Below are positions 7,749 through 16,076 of a stretch of DNA of 64,000 bases, one piece after another. This DNA is from Haloprofundus marisrubri (GTDB lineage: Archaea > Halobacteriota > Halobacteria > Halobacteriales > Haloferacaceae): contig NZ_LOPU01000016.1 of NCBI RefSeq assembly GCF_001469955.1, forward strand, positions 124,001 through 188,000, read 5' to 3'. Made by a program: the position numbers and the translations under genes. The notes under the pieces were generated by a model. That model made no database searches and was not told the DNA's origin. It saw only the letters and a list, made by a program, of their open reading frames with translations. Within the stretch, counting starts at the first letter, position 1. The number at the start of each line of letters is the position of its first letter.

Positions 7749-8570
7749 GTGTTCTATCACGAACCGGAACTCCAGTTCGAGGTCGAAGTCGAAGAACCGG
7801 ACCCGTACTTCGCGAAGATGCTCCAGCAGGCCATCGGCGGCGCGGAAGGCGAGATGCGCGTCGCGCTGCAGTACATGTTTCAGGCCTTCGCCGTCCCCGC
7901 GGAGAAACAGGAGTACCGGACGCTGCTGATGGAGACGGCCGTCGAGGAACTCGGCCACATCGAGATGCTCGCCACCGCCGTGGCGAAAAACCTCCAAGGC
8001 GCGCCCGAGCACATGCGGGAGGAAGCCCGCGAGAACGACGCCGTCATCGACGCGATGATGAGCGGCGGCCAGCCCCGACAAGCGCTCTCGGCGGGGCTGC
8101 ACGCTATGCCCGTCGACAGCAACGGCGTTCCCTTCACCGGCGGCTACATCGTCGCCTCCGGAAACCTCGCCGCCGACATGTACGCCAACGTGATGGCCGA
8201 GTCGACGGGTCGGTTGCTGGCGAGTCGACTGTACGAGATGACCGACGACCCGGGGATGAAAGATATGCTGTCGTATCTGGTTGCCCGCGACACGATGCAC
8301 CAGAATCAGTGGCACGCGGCGCTCGAAACGATGGAGGACCACGTGCCGGTGCCGGCAAGTTTCGACCAGTCGAAGGAGAATCAGGACGTGAACTACGAGT
8401 TCATGTCCACGTTCCGCGAGCAGCGCGAGAACCCCGACCAGCGCTGGACGCAGGGGCAGTCGCCCGACGGGAAAGGCGAGTTCTCCTACAGTCCGGAGCA
8501 ACCCGGCGGCGGGATGCCGGATTTGGAGGAGGTCATCGACGAGATGTACAACAGTCCGAGCGACGAGTAA
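7749..8570 (+). CDS. Manganese (non-haem) catalase
   Basis: 273 residues, ferritin-like four-helix fold, dismutates hydrogen peroxide with a di-manganese centre. The probable ligands are visible: E35 in GGAEGEMRVALQ, E67 and H70 in EELGHIEM, the Glu in MAESTGR and the His in ARDTMHQNQW, matching the known Mn-catalase pattern. The C-terminal Gly/Pro-rich tail is also typical. The gene begins with GTG (7749), giving the family N-terminus MFYHEPELQ; no in-frame ATG is available there. It stands alone, divergent from the PIN-ATPase gene, and presumably serves oxidative-stress defence. Confidence 0.93.
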   Translation: MFYHEPELQFEVEVEEPDPYFAKMLQQAIGGAEGEMRVALQYMFQAFAVPAEKQEYRTLLMETAVEELGHIEMLATAVAKNLQGAPEHMREEARENDAVIDAMMSGGQPRQALSAGLHAMPVDSNGVPFTGGYIVASGNLAADMYANVMAESTGRLLASRLYEMTDDPGMKDMLSYLVARDTMHQNQWHAALETMEDHVPVPASFDQSKENQDVNYEFMSTFREQRENPDQRWTQGQSPDGKGEFSYSPEQPGGGMPDLEEVIDEMYNSPSDE

Positions 8571-8620
8571 TCCCAAAGCACTCTCGGCGTTTTATCTTCA
8601 GTATCTTGATGATGTGTTGA

Positions 8621-8848
8621 TTTGCAGACGTAGTCGATGGCCCCCTCGAAGAAAACGGCTACAGACTCGGAATCGTGTTGCTCGGATACGGAATCTCTCG
8701 GCAACTACTCCAGTTGGGCGGCCACCGCGGTCACCTCGTCGTCATATTCGCCACCAGTCTCGCCGCTCTTGCCATCTTCTACGACACGGTAGATGTCGCA
8801 ACCTCGATGCTCGGTGACCGTAGCCAATCAAAAACCGGGACAGAGTAG
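8621..8848 (+). pseudogene. Possible remnant of a small membrane protein gene
   Basis: An open frame of about 75 codons, ended by TAG at 8846, has haloarchaeal codon use but no ATG start. It reads FADVVDGPLEENG, then YRLGIVLLGYGISRQLLQ, then LVVIFATSLAALAIFYDTVD, i.e. two amphipathic or hydrophobic segments. The only in-frame alternatives are a GTG at 8675 or a TTG at 8678, which would give a very short protein. A TGA sits directly before the frame (8618). I read it as a truncated gene end or an unrecognised small protein; no family is recognised. Confidence 0.35.
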
Positions 8849-8855
8849 TCCAAGT

Positions 8856-9404
8856 TCACGTCCCTTCCATCGGCGGCGTCCCATCCTCCCTGCGCTCCGC
8901 GCGGACGACGAGCAAGCCTGCAACCAATAGCACGACGCTTCCGACCAACCACAGAACGTCGAACGCATCGGGCTGAAGCCCTTGGGTCACGTGGTGCATC
9001 TCCAAGAGGTAGTGGTCGACGGTGCCGTCGTAGATGTTGAAGAGTGCCATGCCGACGACGACGGCACCCGCGTAGAGGCCGGCGGACCACGGCACGTCGG
9101 GTCGGTCGGCGGTCTTCCAGAGCATCCCGAACCCGACGGCCATGATGGCGAGCATCAGCATCGAGAACGCGCCGTCGGCGAGGAGATTCAACTGCAACGC
9201 CTGCGGCGTCGTCGGCGGCACCCACCCGGAGATGAGGTGGTGGGTCCGGAGTATCAGGTGGAACACGAGCACGTCGACGAGGCCACCGAGGCCGACGCCG
9301 AGGACGACGCCCGCGCGGAGCAACGGTCGGTCCGTCGTCTGCTCGGCGGTCTCCGCTGCGGATGCCGTCCGTGACCCGACCTCGCGCTCTCGTTGGGTCG
9401 CCAC
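8856..9404 (-). CDS. DUF2243 family membrane protein
   Basis: 182 residues with four hydrophobic segments. The conserved DUF2243 features are GxGLGGLVDVLVFHLILRTHH at the first segment, FGMLWKTAD between segments two and three, and GxALFNIYDGTVDHYLLEMHHV in the third, including several His/Asp that could bind a metal. Function is unknown. I choose GTG 9404 because it starts two bases from the TGA of the upstream acidic gene (TGACGTG), implying coupling. The longer frame to 9551 would read through that acidic gene in a low-complexity AKTRV stretch. Confidence 0.85.
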   Translation of the reverse strand: MATQREREVGSRTASAAETAEQTTDRPLLRAGVVLGVGLGGLVDVLVFHLILRTHHLISGWVPPTTPQALQLNLLADGAFSMLMLAIMAVGFGMLWKTADRPDVPWSAGLYAGAVVVGMALFNIYDGTVDHYLLEMHHVTQGLQPDAFDVLWLVGSVVLLVAGLLVVRAERREDGTPPMEGT

Positions 9405-9405
9405 G

Positions 9406-9663
9406 TCAACCGCCCTCTGCGTCGTCGGGGTTCTCGTGTTCGGACGCGACCCACTCGTCTTCGGAGATGTCGCTTTCGCTGCCGTCGCCTCCGCTGCTTT
9501 CGTCACCCTCGTTTTCGCCACCCTCGTTTTCGCCACCCGCGTCGCCGCCATCGTCGCCGACGTGTTTGCTCGGGTCGTCCTCGTCGTACTGGGTGTCCTC
9601 CTCGCCGCCGTAGTCGCCCTGTACCTTCTCGTCGTCGTTCTCCTCGGGGTGGTCGTCGCTCAT
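9406..9663 (-). CDS. Small highly acidic, low-complexity protein
   Basis: 85 residues, about 40% Asp plus Glu, with very few hydrophobic residues, so probably disordered. The centre has short tandem repeats (GGENEGGENEGDE) encoded by repeated codons. No family is recognised. It ends one base before the GTG of the DUF2243 gene, so the two are probably co-translated; a chaperone or metal/ion-buffer role beside the His-rich membrane partner is only speculation. The reading frame is supported by the clean start MSDDHPEENDDEKV and by the tight junction. Confidence 0.6.
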   Translation of the reverse strand: MSDDHPEENDDEKVQGDYGGEEDTQYDEDDPSKHVGDDGGDAGGENEGGENEGDESSGGDGSESDISEDEWVASEHENPDDAEGG

Positions 9664-9785
9664 GTCGTGAACAGAGACGGACAGCAGTCAGTTAGTGGCG
9701 GTGCTGGTACTCACAACGTCCGGAAACGAGCGTTGCTTTGCCGACACACACTCCCTTATTGTATCGCCACTCGCTACCGCACGAC

Positions 9786-10898
9786 ATGAACTCCCTCGAC
9801 GACGTGACGACGTTGACGCACGAACTCGTCTCGATACCCAGCCACGAGGACGAGACGGCCGCCGGCGACGCCATCGAGACGTGGTTGCGCGAGCACACCG
9901 ACGGCGACGTGACCCGCGACGAGACTGGGAACGTCATCGCCCGCAGAGGCCCGAGCGACGAGAGCGGAGGTGGCAACAGCAGCGACGACACCCCTTCGCT
10001 GGCGCTCGTCGGCCACCACGACGTGGTGCCGCCCGCACCCTCCCAACTCGACGGCGAAGAGTACGTCGTCGACACGCGCGACGGACGCCTCTACGGTCGC
10101 GGGGCGGCCGATATGAAAGGTGCCGTCGCCGCGTCGATGCTCGCGTTCCGCGACGCCGACCCGAACTGTGAACTCGTCTTTGCGAGTTTCGTCGGCGAAG
10201 AAATCGGCGGAACGGGTGCCCGAGCGGCCATCGACGAGGGGTTCGTCCCCGACTACGCCATCGTCGCCGAAGGCTCGACGAACTACTCGAAACCCGGCGT
10301 CACCGACGTGGTGGTGGCGCACAAAGGCCGCCGCGGCAGCACCATCGTCGCCGAAGGCTCGGCGGCGCACGCCAGCGAACCCGAAGCGGGCGAAAACGCC
10401 ATCTACCGTGCCTCGGACGCCATCGACGTCGTCCGCGAACTGGAGTTCCCCGAAGTCGACGTGTTCGGCGAGAATTTGCGGGGAACTGTCGCCGTCACCG
10501 GAATCGACGGCGGTACGGCGTGGAACGTCATCCCCGACGAGTGTGAGATAACCGTCGACGAGCGGACCGTGCCGGGCGTCCGCGCCGAACTGGAGCGCGT
10601 CGAGGAAATCGACGGCGTGGAGTGGACCGTCGACCAGGACCTGCCGCCGATGGACTGTGACGACGAAGGCTTCGCCGACACGGTGTTGCAGGCGGCGATA
10701 GCGGCCCAAGACGGCGACCCCGAGTTGGTGACGAAACCACACGCCACGGACGCCGGGTGGTTGGCACAGGCCGGAACGACGTGCGTCGTCTGTGGCGCGT
10801 CGGAACCCGGTGAGGCACACACGAAAACCGAGAGCGTCGGCATCGACGTGCTGGAGCGCTGTTATCGTATCTACCGGAACACAGCGGAGTCGATGTAA
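9786..10898 (+). CDS. M20 family metallopeptidase (ArgE/DapE-like)
   Basis: 370 residues, cytosolic amidohydrolase with a di-zinc site. Motifs in order are GHHDVVPP (metal His and catalytic Asp), YGRGAADMKGA (bridging Asp), FVGEEIGGTGA (catalytic Glu and ligand Glu), and a C-terminal HTKTES (ligand His). The middle part forms the dimerisation/lid domain with GRRGSTIVAEGSAAHAS. The family includes acetylornithine deacetylase and succinyl-diaminopimelate desuccinylase; without lysine or arginine genes next to it I leave the substrate open. The ATG at 9786 is chosen by alignment of the N-terminus; the frame continues upstream to 9738. Confidence 0.88.
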   Translation: MNSLDDVTTLTHELVSIPSHEDETAAGDAIETWLREHTDGDVTRDETGNVIARRGPSDESGGGNSSDDTPSLALVGHHDVVPPAPSQLDGEEYVVDTRDGRLYGRGAADMKGAVAASMLAFRDADPNCELVFASFVGEEIGGTGARAAIDEGFVPDYAIVAEGSTNYSKPGVTDVVVAHKGRRGSTIVAEGSAAHASEPEAGENAIYRASDAIDVVRELEFPEVDVFGENLRGTVAVTGIDGGTAWNVIPDECEITVDERTVPGVRAELERVEEIDGVEWTVDQDLPPMDCDDEGFADTVLQAAIAAQDGDPELVTKPHATDAGWLAQAGTTCVVCGASEPGEAHTKTESVGIDVLERCYRIYRNTAESM

Positions 10899-10953
10899 TA
10901 CCTGGTCGGACGAACTGGCACGGATGCCCCGTGTGGCGTCGGTACGACTCAGA

Positions 10954-10962
10954 TTTTAATAC
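10954..10962 (+). promoter_or_regulatory. TATA-like box of the GNAT gene
   Basis: TTTTAATAC about 26 nt before the ATG at 10984, in an otherwise GC-rich context. Confidence 0.55.
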
Positions 10963-10983
10963 ACCTGTCAGATAACTCGGAGT

Positions 10984-11535
10984 ATGCCCGGTCCCGTCTT
11001 CTTGCGCGGCGAACGAGTCACACTCCGACCAATCGAACGGGAAGACGCCCACATCGTCCAACGAGCGTACAACGAACCCGAGTTTCACGACGGCTTCTTG
11101 TTGAACGCTCCGAGCAACCGCGAGACGATAGAGTCCCAAATCGAACGGCGTGAAGCGGACGACGACAGCATCGTCCTGTTCGTCTGCGTCGACGAGACGC
11201 CGGTCGGACGGGTCTATGTACGAGATATCGAACAGGACCACGGGATGCTCGGCTACTGGCTCTTGCCGGAGGAACGCGGCCACGGCTACACGACCGAAGG
11301 GGCGGCGGTTCTCGTAGACCACGTGTTCGAGATAGTCGGCCTCCACCGCGTCTTCGCGTGGACCATCGACGACAACGACGCCTCCCAGCGACTGCTTCGA
11401 CGCCTCGGGTTTTCACACGAAGGGACGTATCGAGAACACGTCTTCACCAGAGGCGCGTACCGCGACACCGAACACTACGGGCTGTTGTCCTCGGAGTGGC
11501 CGGGTGTCGACGCGGTTCTCGACGACTGGCGGTAA
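10984..11535 (+). CDS. GNAT family N-acetyltransferase (RimJ/RimL-like)
   Basis: 183 residues, one GNAT domain. The N-terminus (GERVTLRPIEREDAHIVQRAYNEPEF) is the RimJ/RimL/SpeG-type start; the acetyl-CoA loop appears as WLLPEERGHGYTTEGAAVLVDHVF and the last strand as RVFAWTIDDNDASQRLLRRLGFSHEGTYREHVF, as in N-terminal or small-molecule acetyltransferases. Such enzymes transfer acetyl from acetyl-CoA to an amine; the substrate cannot be read here. A strong TATA-like box 26 nt upstream supports this start and a leaderless mRNA. It is convergent with PCNA. Confidence 0.9.
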   Translation: MPGPVFLRGERVTLRPIEREDAHIVQRAYNEPEFHDGFLLNAPSNRETIESQIERREADDDSIVLFVCVDETPVGRVYVRDIEQDHGMLGYWLLPEERGHGYTTEGAAVLVDHVFEIVGLHRVFAWTIDDNDASQRLLRRLGFSHEGTYREHVFTRGAYRDTEHYGLLSSEWPGVDAVLDDWR

Positions 11536-11571
11536 TCGAACCGCGCGCTCTCGTGGTGAGCGTTCGACGAG

Positions 11572-12315
11572 TCATCGATTCTGTATCCGTGGTGCCAAGA
11601 AGTACAGTACCTCCCCGGTTCCGTCGGCGAACTCGTAGCTCAGTCGCATCGGAAACTCCTCGCCGAGTTCGAGTGTCAGTTCCGTGTCCGTGGGGACGAC
11701 GCGGTTCATATCGGCGAGGTAGTCGAGCGAGAACAGCGAGTGCGCCGGGGCGACGTCGAGGTCCACGAGGTCGTCGTCGTCCAGTTCGTAGTGAACCGTA
11801 TCCATGTCACCCTCGGCGTCGACGTACAGTTGTTCCTCGCCTTCGTCGACGCCGACGGCGACGTGGGTCGAGACCATCTCGGCGGCTCGTATCGCTTGGT
11901 CGAACTGCCGTCCCTCCACAACGGCGCTGGCGGGCAGTTCGAGCGCGTCGAGGTCCGGTTCCTGCCGGACGACGTCGGGGTCGACGAGCGCCAGCGTGTA
12001 CTCTAAGCCCCCGATTCGAATCCGAAGTTGTCGCGTCTCTTCGTCGAGTTCGAGATGGACGAGGTCGTCCGAGTTCGCCATGCCGACCACGTCGTCGAGT
12101 CGCTCCACGTCGACACCGACGACGCCGCCGTCGGCCTCGTAGGACTCGAAGGCACGTCGGTCGAGAGAGAGTTCGACGACGCCGACCGTCGCGGGGTCCA
12201 TCGCCGAGATTCGCAAGCCCTCGGCGTCGAGGTGGATGCGGCATTCGTCGACGAGGGTACCGACGGGGGAGAGCGTCTTCGAGAGTGTGTCCGCGCTGGC
12301 GACTGCAGTGAACAT
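11572..12315 (-). CDS. pcn: DNA polymerase sliding clamp PCNA
   Basis: 247 residues, the normal PCNA length. Two clamp domains are visible: residues 1-120 (LVDECRIHLDAEGLRISAMDPATVGVVELSL) and 125-247 (AIRAAEMVSTHVAVGVDEG, then YLADMNRVVPTDTELTLELGEEFPM). The C-terminal FADGTGEVLYFLAPRIQNR is the partner-binding tail region. It forms a trimeric ring that tethers polymerase, ligase and FEN1 to DNA. Strongly acidic, as expected in salt-in haloarchaea. The minus-strand TATA-like GTTTATGATG (12336-12345) is about 26 nt before the start. Confidence 0.97.
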   Translation of the reverse strand: MFTAVASADTLSKTLSPVGTLVDECRIHLDAEGLRISAMDPATVGVVELSLDRRAFESYEADGGVVGVDVERLDDVVGMANSDDLVHLELDEETRQLRIRIGGLEYTLALVDPDVVRQEPDLDALELPASAVVEGRQFDQAIRAAEMVSTHVAVGVDEGEEQLYVDAEGDMDTVHYELDDDDLVDLDVAPAHSLFSLDYLADMNRVVPTDTELTLELGEEFPMRLSYEFADGTGEVLYFLAPRIQNR

Positions 12316-12335
12316 ACGCTATCGTCTCAACTGAG

Positions 12336-12345
12336 CATCATAAAC
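12336..12345 (-). promoter_or_regulatory. TATA-like box of pcn
   Basis: Minus-strand GTTTATGATG centred about 26 nt before the pcn ATG at 12315; fits a leaderless transcript. Confidence 0.55.
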
Positions 12346-12428
12346 GCGAGCCAGCCGGAGTGAAAGTGAACGTGGTCCGGTCGGCCTTTGGTGGGTCACG
12401 AACCGGCTTCGACGACCGGAAACACCTG

Positions 12429-12437
12429 TTTAATTAG
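12429..12437 (+). promoter_or_regulatory. TATA-like box of the first M32 carboxypeptidase
   Basis: TTTAATTAG about 27 nt before the ATG at 12460. It supports that start over the upstream in-frame ATG at 12388. Confidence 0.55.
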
Positions 12438-12459
12438 TATCGATTCGAAAGGTCAGACG

Positions 12460-13986
12460 ATGGCAACCGAAGCCTCCACCGAGTCTGCGCCCGAGGCGTA
12501 CGACGAACTGGTAGCGAAAGTCAAGCGAATCTCGAACGTCCAGAACGCGGCGGGCGTACTCGGCTGGGACCAGCAGGTGATGATGCCCGACGAGGGGACG
12601 CCCGCGCGCTCCCAACAGCTCTCGGCGCTGTCGGCTATCAGCCACGAGTTGCTCGTCGAGGACGGCATCGGCGACCTGCTCGACGACCTCGACTCCGCGG
12701 ACCTCTCCGAGGAACAGGCCGCCGTCGTCCGCGAGGTCCGCCGAGAGTTCGAACGCGCCGCACGCGTCCCGACCGAACTCGTCCAAGAGATTTCGGAGAC
12801 CTCTTCGGAGGCGCTTCCGGCGTGGAAGGAGGCGAAAGCCGAAAACGACTTCTCGAAGTTCGCACCCCTCCTAGAGCGCCACGTCGAACTCAAGCGCGAG
12901 TACGCCGAACACATCGACCCCGACAAAGACCCCTACGAGGTGCTTTTCGCCGAGTTCGAGCCGTGCCTGCCGCTCGAACAAGCGGAGGAAATCCTCGACG
13001 AAGTTCGCGAGACGCTCGTCCCGATGATAGACGAGATTCGAGAGTCCGAATCGGACCTCGCCACCGACGCCTTCGCGGGCACGTTCGACGAGGACGAGCA
13101 GATGGAACTCTCGCGTTCGACCCTCGACACGCTCGGCTACCCGTGGGAGCGCGGCCGCATCGACGTCGCGCCACACCCGTTCTCGACGGGGACGATGTTC
13201 GACGCTCGCGTGACGACGCGCTTCGACGAGTCCGACCCGCTTGGAGCCGTGTTCTCGACTATCCACGAGTTCGGCCACGCGACCTACACCCACGGCCTGC
13301 CGGACGAGCAGTACGGCACGCCGCTCGGCGAGGCGCGTGACCTCTCGGTCCACGAGTCGCAGTCGCGGCTCTGGGAGAACCACGTCGGCCGCTCGCAGGC
13401 CTTTTGGCAACAGTTCCTGCCGACCTTCCAAGAGCACTTCTCGCAGTCCGAAGACGTGACCGTCGAGGAAGCGTACGAGGCCGCCAATCAGGTGTACGAG
13501 GACAACCTCATCCGCGTGGAGGCGGACGAACTCACCTACCACATGCACATCATCATCCGCTTCGAAATCGAGCGGATGCTCATCTCGGGCGACCTCGACG
13601 TCGAGGACGTTCCCGAAGTGTGGAACGACAAGTACGAGGAGTACCTCGGCGTTCGCCCCGAGACCGACTCCGAAGGCTGTCTGCAGGACATCCACTGGAG
13701 CCACGGCAACTTCGGCTACTTCCCGACGTACTCGCTCGGTAGCGTGATGGCCGCACAGCTCTTCGCCGCTGCTGAGGAGGATATCGACGACCTCGACGGC
13801 CAGATTCGTGAGGGCGAGTTCGACGACCTCCACGAGTGGCTCACCTCGAACGTCCACAGCCACGGCCAGCGCTACGAGACGAACGACCTCGTCGTCGAAG
13901 CGACGGGCGAGGACTTCGTTGCCGACTACTTCCTCGACTACGTGACCGAGAAGTACGGCGAACTGTACGACCTCGACTCGGCGTAA
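12460..13986 (+). CDS. M32 family carboxypeptidase (Taq type), copy 1
   Basis: 508 residues, cytosolic all-helical zinc carboxypeptidase. The active-site HEFGH is at residues 269-273 (STIHEFGHATYTHGLP); downstream HESQSRLWENHVGRS supplies the ligand Glu, and the family motifs DVAPHPFS (before HEFGH), IRVEADELTYHMHIIIRFEIE and LGVRPETDSEGCLQDIHWSHG (after it) are all present. It removes C-terminal residues from peptides. The gene is followed by a T-run and then by a paralogue of the same length class, with a foldback element between them. The two proteins share nearly all motif blocks, so this is a tandem duplication. Confidence 0.95.
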   Translation: MATEASTESAPEAYDELVAKVKRISNVQNAAGVLGWDQQVMMPDEGTPARSQQLSALSAISHELLVEDGIGDLLDDLDSADLSEEQAAVVREVRREFERAARVPTELVQEISETSSEALPAWKEAKAENDFSKFAPLLERHVELKREYAEHIDPDKDPYEVLFAEFEPCLPLEQAEEILDEVRETLVPMIDEIRESESDLATDAFAGTFDEDEQMELSRSTLDTLGYPWERGRIDVAPHPFSTGTMFDARVTTRFDESDPLGAVFSTIHEFGHATYTHGLPDEQYGTPLGEARDLSVHESQSRLWENHVGRSQAFWQQFLPTFQEHFSQSEDVTVEEAYEAANQVYEDNLIRVEADELTYHMHIIIRFEIERMLISGDLDVEDVPEVWNDKYEEYLGVRPETDSEGCLQDIHWSHGNFGYFPTYSLGSVMAAQLFAAAEEDIDDLDGQIREGEFDDLHEWLTSNVHSHGQRYETNDLVVEATGEDFVADYFLDYVTEKYGELYDLDSA

Positions 13987-14009
13987 TTCGAGTTCGAGCG
14001 TTTCGTTTC

Positions 14010-14015
14010 TTTTTT
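14010..14015 (+). terminator. T-run terminator after M32 copy 1
   Basis: Six T after TTTC, 24 nt past the stop codon at 13986. Confidence 0.4.
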
Positions 14016-14057
14016 CGGAGTCGTTTGTGCGACCTCTCCTACTGCATCGAACGCAGC

Positions 14058-14296
14058 GACGACCGCACGGTAGCCGGGCGCATCGAGACGCCTCACCCTC
14101 CCCAACCGACTCCTTCGCTCGCACTCCGCGCTCGCTCAGTCGCCCCTCGCACGAGTAGTCGCGTCGATAAAACGGCGCTCTGGCGCGCGCCGGAGGGCGG
14201 CTCCGTCCGCCCGACGAATGCGCGAGGGAGCAGTCGGCGCTCGTGCCGACTGCGAGGTTGGGGAGGTCTGAGGCCAGCGGTGGCGGTGCGGTCGTC
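14058..14296. repeat. Foldback (inverted-repeat) element between the two M32 genes
   Basis: The 450-bp gap between the carboxypeptidase genes has no convincing gene but is strongly self-complementary. Outer arms GACGACCGCAC (14058-14068) and GTGCGGTCGTC (14286-14296) match over 11 bp. Inner arms GCCTCACCCTCCCCAACC (14090-14107) and GGTTGGGGAGGTCTGAGGC (14256-14274) match over about 16 of 18. Inside are hairpins: GCAGTCGGC/GCCGACTGC (9-bp stem, 14230-14253) and GGGCGG/CCGCCC (14195-14212). The core CACGGTAGCCGGGCG (14066-14080) recurs at 16009-16023 after M32 copy 2. I see no transposase and no target-site duplication. Confidence 0.65.
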
Positions 14297-14438
14297 TCGT
14301 TGTGACTCGGCAGCAGTCGTCTGCGCCTCGACCGACCGAAAGCGACAGAGTGCACACCCACCGGCTCGTCCAACCCATTCGAAGCACACGAACTGCCGGT
14401 GCCCGGACGTTCATATCCGTCCCAAGTAACCACGAGAC

Positions 14439-15941
14439 ATGTCATCGACCCCCGAGACAGCCGAGGCGTACGACGACCTCCTGAGCCAGTACAAGCGCAT
14501 CTCGAACGTCGACCACGCCTCCGGCTACCTCATGTGGGACCAGCACGTGATGATGCCGAACGGCGGCGCGCCCGCCCGCGCCGAACAGCAGTCCGCGCTC
14601 TCGGCGGTCCACCACGACCTGCTCACGAGCGACGACCTCGCTGCGGCCCTCGATGCTGTCGACGAATCCGAACTCGATGGGGAAGAGAAAGCAGTAGTGA
14701 CCGAAATTCGACGCCAGCACGAACGCGCCGCGAACGTCCCAAGCGACCTCGTCGAAGACCTCACGAAAGCCCAAGCCGAGGCCCACGAGGCGTGGCAAGA
14801 AGCGAAAGAAAACGACGATTTCGACACCTTTGCGCCACACCTCCAGAAACTCTTGGACCTCCACTGTGAACGCGCCGAACATATCGACCCCGACCGCGAC
14901 CCCTTCGAGGTGATGTTCGAGGACCGCGAACCGCATCTCCCGCTCTCGAAAGTCGAGGAAGTCTTCTCGGACCTCCGCGAGACGCTGATTCCGCTCATCG
15001 AAAATGTCCGAGAAAACGGCGACGACCTGCCGACACCCTTCACGAGCACCTATCCCGAGAACGCCCAGCACGAACTCTCGCAGGCGGCGCTCGACGCCTT
15101 CGGCTATCCCGAGGACCGGGGAAGACTGGACACCTCCGCGCACCCGTTCACGTTCGGCACGCAGTTCGACGCCCGGGTGACGACGCGCTACCACGACGAC
15201 GACCCGCTGGACGCGCTGATGGCGACGATTCACGAGTTCGGCCACGCCTCCTACCAACTCGGCCTGCCCGACGACAAATACGCGACCCCGTTGGGCGAGT
15301 CGGTTTCGAGCGGGATTCACGAGTCCCAGTCCCGATACTGGGAGAACCACGTCGGCCGGACTCGCGCTTTCTGGGAGTTCTTCCTCCCCGAGGTCAAATC
15401 ACACCTGCCCGACGCTGAGGACGTGACGGCCGAGAACGCTTACGCCGCCGCCAATCGCATCAAACCGGACAACCTGATTCGCGTTGAGGCCGACGAGGCC
15501 ACCTACCACCTGCACATCATCCTCCGATTCGAAATCGAGCGCCAACTCGTCGCCGGGGAAATCGACGTCGAAGACGTGCCCGAGGTGTGGGGCGACACGT
15601 TCGAGGAGTATCTCGGGATTCGTCCCGACAGCGATTCGGAGGGCAGTCTGCAGGATATTCACTGGTCGAGTTGGTTCGTCTCGTTCCAGAACTACACCAT
15701 TGGAAGCGTGTTCGCCGCGCAGGTGGACGCGACTATCCGCGAGGAGTTCGACGACGTGGACGGGATGATTCGTGAGGGCGACTTTGCGCCGCTGTGGGAG
15801 TGGCTCACCGAGAACGTCCACAGCCACGGCAAGCGGTATCCGACGGACGAGTTAATCGAGGAGGCGACGGGCGAACCGTTGACCGCGGAGTACTTCACCG
15901 AGTACGTGACCGAGAAGTTCGAAGACCTGTACGGGTTGTAG
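14439..15941 (+). CDS. M32 family carboxypeptidase (Taq type), copy 2
   Basis: 500 residues. Same architecture as the gene at 12460: HEFGH at 265-269 (ATIHEFGHASYQLGLP), HESQSRYWENHVGRT, IRVEADEATYHLHIILRFEIE and LGIRPDSDSEGSLQDIHWSS. The zinc site and catalytic Glu are intact, so both copies should be active. It differs most in the substrate-facing segments (HATYTHGL versus HASYQLGL; SHGNFGYFPTYSLGSV versus SSWFVSFQNYTIGSV), which suggests different peptide preference. There is no obvious TATA box directly upstream; the 140 nt before the start are GC-rich and follow the foldback element. Confidence 0.95.
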   Translation: MSSTPETAEAYDDLLSQYKRISNVDHASGYLMWDQHVMMPNGGAPARAEQQSALSAVHHDLLTSDDLAAALDAVDESELDGEEKAVVTEIRRQHERAANVPSDLVEDLTKAQAEAHEAWQEAKENDDFDTFAPHLQKLLDLHCERAEHIDPDRDPFEVMFEDREPHLPLSKVEEVFSDLRETLIPLIENVRENGDDLPTPFTSTYPENAQHELSQAALDAFGYPEDRGRLDTSAHPFTFGTQFDARVTTRYHDDDPLDALMATIHEFGHASYQLGLPDDKYATPLGESVSSGIHESQSRYWENHVGRTRAFWEFFLPEVKSHLPDAEDVTAENAYAAANRIKPDNLIRVEADEATYHLHIILRFEIERQLVAGEIDVEDVPEVWGDTFEEYLGIRPDSDSEGSLQDIHWSSWFVSFQNYTIGSVFAAQVDATIREEFDDVDGMIREGDFAPLWEWLTENVHSHGKRYPTDELIEEATGEPLTAEYFTEYVTEKFEDLYGL

Positions 15942-16003
15942 GTCGCGTTCGTCGTTGATTCGTGGTTTGATGCGGTTTTCCTCGTTGGTTCCGGGAACTC
16001 AGT

Positions 16004-16023
16004 GACGACACGGTAGCCGGGCG
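16004..16023 (+). repeat. Second copy of the CACGGTAGCCGGGCG motif
   Basis: GACGACACGGTAGCCGGGCG here repeats the outer-arm region of the foldback element at 14058-14080 (15 identical bases in a row). Both copies lie downstream of an M32 carboxypeptidase gene, so they may date from the gene duplication or belong to a dispersed repeat family. No inverted partner is seen here. Confidence 0.5.
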
Positions 16024-16076
16024 TGCCGAGACAGAAACCCAGTGTAAAACAGAACTGTACAGTCTCAGTCGAAACC

